Positions 1 through 5,913 of a stretch of 7,354 bases of DNA are shown here, piece after piece; position 1 is the first letter of the stretch; each line of letters begins with the position of its first letter. The translations under genes and the position numbers were made by a program. The notes under the pieces are model-generated. The model ran no database searches, had not been told where the DNA came from, and worked only from the letters and a program-made list of their open reading frames with translations. This DNA is from Terriglobales bacterium (GTDB lineage: Bacteria; Acidobacteriota; Terriglobia; Terriglobales; Acidobacteriaceae). The stretch is taken from NCBI GenBank assembly GCA_015655365.1, contig JAATFE010000463.1, forward strand, positions 1 through 7,354. Direction: 5' to 3'.

Positions 1-214
1 GCACGCCCTTCCTGCACCGGAGGATCGGATCGACATCAATCGCGCCAGCCTCGGTGCTTTGCTGAAGGTTCCCGGCATGACGCCAAGTTGGGCCGGACGC
101 ATTGTGCGCTTTCGGCCTTACCGGACCAAGCTGGATCTGTTGGAAAAGGGTGTGGTGAGCGACGAGGTGTACGACCGGATCAAGGATTATGTGATCGCGC
201 ATCGGGAGAAGTGA
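1..214 (+). CDS. Helix-hairpin-helix (ComEA-like) protein, C-terminal part
   Basis: A reading frame runs in from the left edge (first whole codon at base 2) to a TGA at 212-214, giving 70 visible residues. It begins HALPAPEDRIDINRAS, and the DINRAS motif followed by LLKVPGMTPSWAGRIVRFRPY is the usual start of a ComEA-type helix-hairpin-helix fold. The tail (DLLEKGVVSDEVYDRIKDYVI) matches the C-terminal layout of small secreted or periplasmic helix-hairpin-helix proteins common in Acidobacteriota. Such domains bind the DNA backbone; in ComEA this serves DNA uptake, but this protein's role is unknown. The hairpin reads PGMT instead of the classic PGIG, so the second hairpin glycine is missing and DNA binding may be weak. 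The N-terminus, any signal peptide and the start codon lie outside the window. It converges on the RND pump gene across the repeat region. Confidence 0.75.
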   Translation, partial: HALPAPEDRIDINRASLGALLKVPGMTPSWAGRIVRFRPYRTKLDLLEKGVVSDEVYDRIKDYVIAHREK

Positions 215-249
215 AGAGTGGTTGTATTTGCTTCGAGAAGGTGGAATCC

Positions 250-303
250 GGGCCTAAAGGCCTCGATATTTGGGCCGGTATACCGGGGATTAAAACCCCC
301 GGT
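250..303. repeat. Two-hairpin repeat module, divergent copy (unit 0)
   Basis: The first hairpin is GGCCT-aa-AGGCC at 251-262. The second has stem ACCGGGG (282-288) and CCCCGGT (297-303) with an A/T-rich loop. The hairpin centres are about 36 bases apart, close to the 37-40 of the other modules, and the first hairpin has the same CTAAAG tip. The second hairpin differs in sequence, so this is a relative or variant of the main family and not a clean copy. Confidence 0.5.
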
Positions 304-369
304 TCCCTCCGTCGCGGCAATCTGCAGCTACAGTGTTCGAAGCTGTTTCATATCCGATGCGAAGCCTTG

Positions 370-428
370 CCTCAGGGGCTAAAGCCCACGATTTTTTTGC
401 TTCGCAGCGGCACGACTGAAGTCGTGCC
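370..428. repeat. Two-hairpin repeat module, unit 1
   Basis: Hairpin A is GGGCT-aa-AGCCC at 376-387, preceded by CTCAG and followed by a run of seven T (392-398). Hairpin B is a perfect 20-base palindrome, GGCACGACT-ga-AGTCGTGCC, at 409-428, followed by CTG. The same order (A, short A/T-rich spacer, B) recurs at 641-704 and 797-853, with hairpin centres 37, 38 and 40 bases apart. Confidence 0.8.
376..398 (+). terminator. Possible intrinsic terminator formed by hairpin A of unit 1
   Basis: A 5-bp G/C-rich hairpin (376-387) is followed after CACGA by seven T at 392-398. It points in the direction of the helix-hairpin-helix gene and lies 162 bases past its stop. The stem is short and the gap to the T-run is long for a strong terminator, so this may be only a by-product of the repeat. 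Confidence 0.3.
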
Positions 429-486
429 CTGACGCTTCTTGCCTCTTCGGGCGGGTTTGTCCGCAGACTGCAAAGCCTCGGCCTTA

Positions 487-548
487 TTACTGGCGCCTTA
501 CGGCACGCGACCCAGAGGGTACTCCGGCAGGGCCCTTTCAAAACTTGG
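487..548. repeat. Decayed copy of the repeat module
   Basis: TTACTGGCG (487-495), a CGGCACG at 501-507 and GGCCCTTTCAAAACTTGG (531-548) match, in order, the same elements around unit 3 (819-867: TTACTGGCG, GGCACG, GCCCTTTCAAAACCTTG). Between them the palindrome is lost: the right arm of hairpin B is replaced by unrelated sequence carrying a small ACCC-aga-GGGT stem (510-520). The sequence before it (GTCCGCAGACTGCAAAGCC, about 460-478) also resembles the stretch before unit 3 at 741-763. Confidence 0.6.
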
Positions 549-640
549 TGATGAAAAACAGCTTCTGGGGATTGAGAACGCAGATCGGGGCTTTACAGGC
601 TGCGGGAAAAGGGCGGATAAACGGTGAATTCTTCGAAGAA

Positions 641-704
641 CCTCCCGCAGGGGCTGAAGCCCACGTTGATTTGATTGCAGTTACGGCACGACTAAAGTCG
701 TGCC
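641..704. repeat. Two-hairpin repeat module, unit 2
   Basis: Hairpin A is GGGCT-ga-AGCCC at 651-662, after CCTCCCGCA. Hairpin B is GGCACGACT-aa-AGTCGTGCC at 685-704, followed by CTG as in unit 1. The spacer (663-684) is A/T-rich but lacks the long T-run of units 1 and 3, so this copy is not terminator-like. Confidence 0.8.
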
Positions 705-756
705 CTGTTACAAGGCGCAAGCATTTCTGGAGCAAGCAGAGTTTTTCCGCAGCCTG

Positions 757-853
757 TTTAGCCCCTGAGGGGGTCGCCGCGATTGGCGGTCCCTCAGGGG
801 CTAAAGCCCCGACTTTTTTTACTGGCGTCTTGCGGCACGGCTGAAGCCGTGCC
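757..853. repeat. Two-hairpin repeat module, unit 3, with an extra long inverted repeat
   Basis: Hairpin A is GGGGCT-aa-AGCCCC at 797-810. Hairpin B is GGCACGGCT-ga-AGCCGTGCC at 834-853. Relative to units 1 and 2, an A-T pair in the B stem has become G-C on both arms, so pairing is kept. The left side adds a perfect 15-bp inverted repeat, TTTAGCCCCTGAGGG (757-771) against 791-805, with a small inner CGCC/GGCG stem (775-778 and 785-788). Its right arm overlaps hairpin A, so the two structures exclude each other. Confidence 0.8.
797..820 (+). terminator. Possible intrinsic terminator formed by hairpin A of unit 3
   Basis: A 6-bp stem GGGGCT/AGCCCC (797-810) is followed three bases later by seven T (814-820). 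In form this is the best terminator-like site in the intergenic region, on the + strand. It lies about 580 bases past the only + strand gene and before the 3' end of the convergent pump gene, so it could block read-through antisense to the pump. It could equally be a side effect of the repeat sequence. Confidence 0.4.
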
Positions 854-870
854 CTTTCAAAACCTTGCTT

Positions 871-898
871 CCCCAGGTCTCAAAATCGAGACCTGGGG
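871..898. repeat. Separate perfect hairpin near the end of the pump gene
   Basis: CCCCAGGTCTC (871-881) and GAGACCTGGGG (888-898) form a perfect 11-bp stem with a six-base loop. It differs in sequence from the two-hairpin modules and lacks a CTRAAG tip. It lies 46 bases beyond the pump stop codon and could end or stabilise the pump transcript, but no T-run follows on either strand. Confidence 0.7.
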
Positions 899-908
899 CA
901 CCCAGCAG

Positions 909-926
909 GGGCACGGCTTCATGCGG
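909..926 (-). repeat. Inverted half copy of hairpin B
   Basis: Read on the - strand, this stretch gives TGAAGCCGTGCCCC, matching the right arm of hairpin B in unit 3 (843-854). The other arm is missing, so it cannot fold alone, but it could pair with the B copies in the array. It ends about 20 bases before the pump stop codon. Confidence 0.45.
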
Positions 927-943
927 TTTGAAGGCAGTCTTCT

Positions 944-3900
944 TTAGGCTTCGGCGGGGGCGGTGTCACCGACGGTGTCGCTGCCGCTTCTGAAGATCCG
1001 ACTCAGAATGACATAGAGCACGGGGATGAAGAAGAGGTTGAGGACGGTGGAAAGCAACATGCCGCCCACGATGGTGGTTCCGACGGAGCGCCGTCCCAAG
1101 GCACCTGCGCCCGTGGCGAAGACCAGGGGCAAGATACCGAGGATGAAGGCGAAGGAGGTCATCAGAATGGGACGCAAGCGGAGTTCCGCAGCCTCGATGG
1201 CGGCTTCGGCGATGGAGCGGCCCTTTTTGCGGAGTTGCTCGGCGAACTCGACAATCAGGATCGAGTTTTTAGCCGAGAGGCCGATGAGCATGACGAGGCC
1301 GATCTGGCAGTAGACGTCGTTGGACATGCCGCGCAAGGCGACCAGTCCCAATGCTCCGAGCACGGCCATGGGCACCGCGAGAAGGATGATGAAAGGCAGC
1401 GCGAAACTTTCATAGAGAGCCGAGAGGGTCAGATAGATGACCAGGATGCCGAGGCCGAAGATGAGCATGGCCTTGCCGCTGGACTCGATTTCATCCAAGG
1501 TCAGGCCGGTCCACTGAAAGCCCATGCCGGGCATCATGGTGTGGCGGGCCAGATCTTCCATCGAGGCAATTCCCTGCCCCGAGCTGTAGCCAGGCGCGGG
1601 AGAACCGTCGATTTCGACTGCGCGGAAGAGGTTGTAGTGGGTGATGACCGGCGGACCGGAGCTTTCCACCACCGACACGAGGTTGTCGAGCGGCACCATT
1701 TGGCCGCTGTCGGAACGCACGTAATAGGAGTGCAGGTCCTTGGCTGTTTTGCGGAACCCCTGGTCGGCCTGAACGAAGACGCGATAGGTGCGGTTGTTGA
1801 AGTCGAAGTCGTTGATGTATTCCGAGCCCATGAAGACGCCCAAGGTGGTGGTGATCTGGGAGAGCGGGATGTTCATCGCCTTGGCCTTCTCGCGGTCGAT
1901 GGTGACGAGCACTTGCGGATCGTTGGCCGAGAACGTGGTGAGCAACCCGGTCATGTCCTTGTAGGTTCGGCTGGCGCCCACGATCTGGTGGGCGACGCGG
2001 TCGAGGTCGGACAAGGTGTTCTGGCCCTGATCCTGAAGCATGAACTGGAAGCCGCCATAGCTGCCCACGCCCTGCACGGCCGGGGGCTCAATCATGGCCA
2101 CCAGACCGCCGTTGGGCGCAAACATGAGCATTTGCAGCTTGGGCGCAAGGCTGGCCACGATCTCCGCGGCGGAGTGGCCTTTGCCGCGCCGCTGATCGGA
2201 GGGCGTGGTGGACACAAACATCATGCCCGCATTGGAGGCAGGGCCGGAGAAGCTGAAGCCCATGACGGAGAACGCGCCGGCGATGTCGGGATTCTGACCG
2301 ATGATGGCCTCGGCACGATCTGCCAAGGCAGTGGTATAAGCCAGCGAGGAACCCGGAGGCGCCTGCACAATGACCATCAGGAAGCTTTGATCTTCCTGCG
2401 GAATGAACCCGGTGGGCACGTGCTGATAGACCCAGACCGTTGCGCCCAGTCCGGCAAAGAAGATCAATAACAAAAGGTAGCGCAGCCGCAACGCGACGTG
2501 AATGGTTTTGGCGTAGCTGCCGGCCAGCCAACTGATGGAGGAGTCTGCGCCATGAATGAAGGCGGCGAAGGTGCGCGATACCGGCTCGATGTGAAGGAAG
2601 TCCAACTGATGCGGACGATCGGCCTCGCCGCGGAGGAACATGGCCGAGAGCGCAGGCGAAAGCGTGAGCGCGTTGAAGGCCGAGATGGCGATGGCGAAAG
2701 CGATGGTCAGCGAGAACTGGCGATAGAGAATGCCCGTAGTGCCGGGAAAGAACGAGACCGGGACAAAAACGGCGATGAGCACCAGCGAAGTGGCGATAAC
2801 CGCGCTGGTGACTTCGCCCATGGCGCGCGAAGTGGCCGCATGGGGATCGGAATGCTCCATGGCAATGTGGCGCTGCACGTTCTCGATGACCACGATGGCA
2901 TCGTCGACGACGAGTCCGGTGGCCAGCGTGATGCCGAAGAGCGTGAGCGAGTTGATGGAGAAGCCAAAGATCTTGACGAAGGCGAAGGTTCCGATGAGCG
3001 AAACCGGGATGGTGACGGCCGGAATGATGGTGGCGCGCCAGTCGAGCAGGAAGAGAAAGATGACGACGATGACGATAAGAATGGCCTCGGCCAAGGTCAC
3101 CAGCACTTCGCGGATCGAGTCGCCGACTACGGTGGTGGAATCGAATGCAATGGCGTATTCCAGCCCCGGCGGGAAGCTCTTGGAGAGCTCCTTCAGCATG
3201 GCTTTTGCCTGGCGGTCCACCTCGAGCGCGTTGGCGTTGGAGAGCTGCTCGACGCCGATGCCCAAAGCCTCGTGCCCGCTGTATTTCAGAGAGGAGCTAT
3301 AGTCTTCGGCGCCCACTGCCGAGTGGCCCACATCCTTGAGCAGCACCAGTCCGTTGGCAGAGTTCTTGACGATGATCTTGTCGAACTCCTCGGGACTGGT
3401 GAGGCGGCCCACCACGCGCACCGGCACCTGGAAGGCCTGCTTCGAATCCGAGGGAGGCTGGCCAAGCTGGCCGGCCGGAATTTCGATGTTCTGCTCGGAC
3501 AATGCGTTCACGACGTCGGTGGCCGTGAGGCCGCGGGCAGCCAGACGCACCGGGTCCAGCCACATGCGCATGGCGTATTTGCGCTCGCCGAAGATGACAA
3601 CATCGCCCACGCCGGGAACCCGCTTGAGTGCGTCCTTCACATACACATCGAGGTAGTTGGAGATGAACTCCTGCGAGTAGCGCCCGTCGCGGGTAAAGAA
3701 GCCGGCGCCGAAAACGAAATTGCTGTTGGCCTTGGTGATGGAGATACCGGTAGCGTTCACCGTCGCGGGCAGCCTGCCCTCGACGCTGGCCACGCGGTTC
3801 TGCACGTCGACGGCCGCGATATCGAGATCGTAGCCGGTCTGAAAGGTTGTCGTGATCGAGCTGGCGCCGCTGCTGGTGCTCGACGAACTGATGTAGCGCA

Positions 3901-4126
3901 TTCCCTCGACGCCGTTGATCGACTCTTCGAGGGGAATGGTGACAGCCTTCTCTACGGTGTCCGCATTGGCGCCAACGTAGTTGCAGCTAACCGACACTTG
4001 CGGCGGCGCCAGCGTGGGATACATGGCGACAGGCAGATTGGGGATGCAAATCGCCCCGGCCAGAATGATGAGCAACGCGCACACTGTGGCAAACACAGGG
4101 CGGCGAATAAAGAAATCGACAAACAA
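944..4126 (-). CDS. RND multidrug efflux pump, inner-membrane subunit (HAE1/AcrB type)
   Basis: This 1060-residue protein has the usual AcrB-family length and architecture: an N-terminal membrane helix (about 10-30), a large periplasmic porter loop, a block of helices at about 345-500, a second periplasmic loop (about 570-880), and a last helix block to about 1042. Proton-relay residues are present: Asp408-Asp409 in GLVVDDAIVVIENV and Lys953 in GLSAKNSILIVEF, matching AcrB Asp407/Asp408 and Lys940. MFVDFFIRRPVFA is a typical HAE1 start. The start codon is TTG (4124-4126) with a strong AAGGAAGG ribosome site six bases before it (4133-4140), so no upstream ATG is needed. It should drive proton-coupled export of hydrophobic or amphiphilic compounds with the adaptor encoded just upstream. 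The substrate cannot be told from sequence. The gene appears complete and undamaged, stopping with TAA at 944-946. Confidence 0.96.
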   Translation of the reverse strand: MFVDFFIRRPVFATVCALLIILAGAICIPNLPVAMYPTLAPPQVSVSCNYVGANADTVEKAVTIPLEESINGVEGMRYISSSSTSSGASSITTTFQTGYDLDIAAVDVQNRVASVEGRLPATVNATGISITKANSNFVFGAGFFTRDGRYSQEFISNYLDVYVKDALKRVPGVGDVVIFGERKYAMRMWLDPVRLAARGLTATDVVNALSEQNIEIPAGQLGQPPSDSKQAFQVPVRVVGRLTSPEEFDKIIVKNSANGLVLLKDVGHSAVGAEDYSSSLKYSGHEALGIGVEQLSNANALEVDRQAKAMLKELSKSFPPGLEYAIAFDSTTVVGDSIREVLVTLAEAILIVIVVIFLFLLDWRATIIPAVTIPVSLIGTFAFVKIFGFSINSLTLFGITLATGLVVDDAIVVIENVQRHIAMEHSDPHAATSRAMGEVTSAVIATSLVLIAVFVPVSFFPGTTGILYRQFSLTIAFAIAISAFNALTLSPALSAMFLRGEADRPHQLDFLHIEPVSRTFAAFIHGADSSISWLAGSYAKTIHVALRLRYLLLLIFFAGLGATVWVYQHVPTGFIPQEDQSFLMVIVQAPPGSSLAYTTALADRAEAIIGQNPDIAGAFSVMGFSFSGPASNAGMMFVSTTPSDQRRGKGHSAAEIVASLAPKLQMLMFAPNGGLVAMIEPPAVQGVGSYGGFQFMLQDQGQNTLSDLDRVAHQIVGASRTYKDMTGLLTTFSANDPQVLVTIDREKAKAMNIPLSQITTTLGVFMGSEYINDFDFNNRTYRVFVQADQGFRKTAKDLHSYYVRSDSGQMVPLDNLVSVVESSGPPVITHYNLFRAVEIDGSPAPGYSSGQGIASMEDLARHTMMPGMGFQWTGLTLDEIESSGKAMLIFGLGILVIYLTLSALYESFALPFIILLAVPMAVLGALGLVALRGMSNDVYCQIGLVMLIGLSAKNSILIVEFAEQLRKKGRSIAEAAIEAAELRLRPILMTSFAFILGILPLVFATGAGALGRRSVGTTIVGGMLLSTVLNLFFIPVLYVILSRIFRSGSDTVGDTAPAEA

Positions 4127-4132
4127 GGTGGA

Positions 4133-4140
4133 CCTTCCTT
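4133..4140 (-). promoter_or_regulatory. Ribosome binding site that fixes the TTG start of the RND pump
   Basis: On the - strand this reads AAGGAAGG, followed by TCCACC and then TTG. The six-base spacing and strong match to the anti-Shine-Dalgarno sequence support the TTG at 4124-4126, which also gives the expected MFVDFFIRRP N-terminus. The 97-base gap to the adaptor gene (4127-4223) otherwise holds only short overlapping 5-bp stems at 4194-4216 and no convincing terminator, fitting one transcript for both genes. Confidence 0.75.
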
Positions 4141-4223
4141 TTCCCTCGTAATGGGCGCGCCTTAATCAACGCCCGTCGCCTGCCTCCCGCGCGGAGCCAG
4201 AGGCTCGTCTGGAGCCTGCTGCG

Positions 4224-5336
4224 CTAGACGCCCAACGGCAGAACCGGCATGCCATTCACCAGGAACTGAGTGCTCGACACGATGACCCGGTCGCCCACAT
4301 TGAGCCCTGAAGAAATGGAGTAGCCGTTACCCACCGTATCGCTCACGGTAACCGGCGTCTGGTGAGCCACAAAGTGCCCATTCTGCTGCTGCGCCACAAA
4401 AACAAAGGTCTGGCCGCCCTGGCGAGTCACTGCCAACACTGGAATCACGGCCATCGGCTTTGTGCTCCAGATAACCCGCGCCTTGATCATTTGGGCGGTG
4501 CGGAGCATTTCGGGTGTGGCGTGCACCGGAGCTTTGACCAGAATCCCTTGCAGATTGGTATCCACCTGCTGCGACAGGAAATTGATCTTCGACTTCTCGA
4601 TCACCTTGCCGGTGGAGTCAAGCAGCTCGACATCGAGCCCCTGGCGCACCTCGCCGGAACGCTCGGTAGGAATGTAGATATAGGCTTCGAGATCTCTATT
4701 TTCGTCGACTGTGGTGAGGACAGTGGCAGGCGAGGTGACGGGCGAGACAAAATCGCCCACGTGGACGGGAATGTCGCCCACCAGGCCCTCGAAGGGTGCG
4801 CGGATGCTGTAGTAAGCCAACTGCTCCTCCTGCGTCTTGCGCAGTTGGAGGGCCGCCTCGTAGTCTGCCTTGGCGTTGTCGTGGGCCTGCCGAGCCTGAT
4901 CGTAGACGTCGCGGCTGGTTACGCCGGCTTCAAACAGCTTGCGCTGGCGCTCGATTTCAACCGTGTTGTAATCATAGAGAGCTTTCTTCTGCCGCTCGGT
5001 TGCGCGTGCCGACTCGACGGTCGCCATCTGCAACTTGGGATCGATCTCCATCAACAACTGTCCGGCCCTGACATGATCGCCCGAATGGACGCGAATCTGG
5101 GTCAGGAAGCCGCTCACCATTGGCTGCAAGGTAGCCGAGCGGCGGGACTTGATGGTGGCCACGTACTCACTGCTTTGCGGAACCGGCGAGAGGGAAACCG
5201 CGACGGATTGCACGGGCATGGCTTGCATGCCCGCCCCAGCCGGCGCCGCCAGCTTTTGATGGCAGCCTGTGGCCGCCATCCCGATCAAAACAAAACAACC
5301 TAATCCAAGAATGCGTCTCAATACGGTATTCCTCAC
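4224..5336 (-). CDS. RND efflux membrane-fusion (adaptor) lipoprotein
   Basis: From a GTG at 5334-5336 the protein has 370 residues, normal for the AcrA/MexA family. A short basic start and hydrophobic stretch (about 9-22) lead to ATG-Cys25, a probable lipoprotein cleavage site, so it is likely anchored by lipid to the inner membrane and faces the periplasm. Next come the first half of the lipoyl domain (about 68-100, with SGDHVRAGQLLMEIDP), an alpha-helical hairpin (about 102-172), the second lipoyl half (YYSIRAPFEGLVGDIPVHVG, 175-194), a beta-barrel (about 207-292) and the membrane-proximal domain. It links the RND pump to an outer-membrane channel. The frame stays open to a possible start at 5471, but the extra 45 residues are charged and would precede the signal peptide. 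AAGGA lies eight bases before the GTG. A TTG at 5319-5321, also after a GAGGA site, is an alternative start. Confidence 0.92.
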   Translation of the reverse strand: MRNTVLRRILGLGCFVLIGMAATGCHQKLAAPAGAGMQAMPVQSVAVSLSPVPQSSEYVATIKSRRSATLQPMVSGFLTQIRVHSGDHVRAGQLLMEIDPKLQMATVESARATERQKKALYDYNTVEIERQRKLFEAGVTSRDVYDQARQAHDNAKADYEAALQLRKTQEEQLAYYSIRAPFEGLVGDIPVHVGDFVSPVTSPATVLTTVDENRDLEAYIYIPTERSGEVRQGLDVELLDSTGKVIEKSKINFLSQQVDTNLQGILVKAPVHATPEMLRTAQMIKARVIWSTKPMAVIPVLAVTRQGGQTFVFVAQQQNGHFVAHQTPVTVSDTVGNGYSISSGLNVGDRVIVSSTQFLVNGMPVLPLGV

Positions 5337-5683
5337 TCGATCTTTCCTTGTATGCTGGCCGGACTCGGGCCAGAACTCCGGTTGGTACCGGATTGATTGC
5401 CTTGCGGGGCTGCGAAACCGCTCCGTTGACTGCGACGGCCGTTTTTGCGGAAAAAGCCGGTCCAGGCGCACATCGCCTGCCGACGGAAGAATGGTTATAC
5501 TGTGCCATTCTATCTGACGCTTGGGGCGGGTTTATTGACGCAGGAAGTGTGAAGTTCGATTTGGCAGAGACCGCCCGTAAGTCTCGCCTGAAACGCCGCT
5601 TTTGACGGAAATTGTGTACTCATCGAGGGAAAAATGCAAGGCACTTGGGCCTCTGCGGCGGTGTTCGAGGAGCGACAGCGAAG
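5337..5683. other. Upstream region of the efflux genes, no gene seen
   Basis: These 347 bases lie between the adaptor start and the inferred left end of the insertion sequence. The short open frames here show no recognisable protein features. The in-frame extension of the adaptor to 5471 is not credible as coding. The one site worth noting is the inverted repeat at 5489-5510. No hairpin plus T-run was found. Confidence 0.6.
5489..5510 (-). promoter_or_regulatory. Candidate promoter -10 with overlapping inverted-repeat operator for the efflux genes
   Basis: GAATGG (5489-5494) and CCATTC (5505-5510) form a perfect 6-bp inverted repeat with a ten-base centre, the size of a site for a dimeric repressor. 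Inside it, on the - strand, TATAAC (5499-5494) resembles a -10 box about 158 bases before the adaptor start. No good -35 hexamer lies 15-18 bases upstream, so the promoter call is weak. Efflux genes are often controlled by TetR- or MarR-like repressors, but no regulator gene is in the window. Confidence 0.25.
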
Positions 5684-5714
5684 TCTTTTCCAATCCAAGG
5701 ATGAGCCTGAAGGG
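5684..5714 (+). repeat. Left terminal inverted repeat of the insertion sequence
   Basis: TCTTTTCCAATCCAAGG (5684-5700) followed by ATGAGCCTGAAGGG (5701-5714) matches the complement of 7165-7194. The 14-base inner part is perfect, and the outer part has three mismatches and one extra G. The outer limit is inferred from where similarity fades. Confidence 0.7.
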
Positions 5715-5832
5715 AGCGAAGGTCGGGCGAACTGGGGAAGGTCCTTTCGGGTTTTGATTTTGAGTCAGCTTAGCAGTAGCGGCCGGGGCGGAGGAAATGT
5801 GGGAATCGGTTCTTTCGATTTCCAAGGTCTTT

Positions 5833-5871
5833 GGGAAAGCCGTAGGGAGTTTTATCCCCGTAGGCTTTTCC
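5833..5871. repeat. Imperfect hairpin in the 3' noncoding part of the insertion sequence
   Basis: GGGAAAGCC (5833-5841) faces GGCTTTTCC (5863-5871), with one bulged T, and an inner GGGA (5845-5848) faces TCCCC (5855-5859) around GTTTTA. It lies 43 bases past the transposase stop. It could end or stabilise the transposase transcript, or be another small dispersed repeat. Confidence 0.5.
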
Positions 5872-5913
5872 ATGGACCGCCATTTCCTCTGTCCTGATTG
5901 CTTGCCTGCGGTG

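Larger units (their letters stand above)
215..943. other. Gene-free convergent intergenic region rich in palindromic repeats
   Basis: These 729 bases separate the 3' ends of the helix-hairpin-helix gene and the RND pump gene. I see no credible coding region: the open frames here run straight through palindromes, have no recognisable protein features, and overlap each other on both strands. The region is instead a patchwork of short inverted repeats, listed separately. A position between two converging genes is typical of REP/BIME-like repeats, which settle where they disturb neither promoters nor coding sequence. Confidence 0.8.

Noticed and set aside
88..844. Small open frames in and around the repeat region (88-432, 439-627, 545-844 and their - strand counterparts)
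   Set aside because: They cross palindromes, overlap one another on both strands, have no ribosome sites I would trust, and the first overlaps the helix-hairpin-helix gene in another frame.
250..853. CRISPR array
   Set aside because: The repeats are internally palindromic, of unequal length and irregularly spaced (roughly 100-270 bases apart), with no constant repeat and spacer pattern and no cas genes nearby.
1235..4165. Two long + strand open frames (1235-2470, 411 residues; 2498-4165, 555 residues) opposite the RND pump
   Set aside because: They are antisense shadows of a high-GC gene: rich in Gly, Arg, His, Asp and Glu, without domains or membrane logic, while the opposite strand encodes a complete, well-recognised pump.
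4362..5303. A 313-residue + strand open frame opposite the adaptor gene
   Set aside because: It is antisense to a clear membrane-fusion protein, has a His/Gly/Arg-rich composition and no recognisable domain.
5337..5471. Longer adaptor protein starting at 5471
   Set aside because: The extra 45 residues are charged and would place the lipoprotein signal in the interior. A GTG with a ribosome site at 5334-5336 gives a normal signal peptide.
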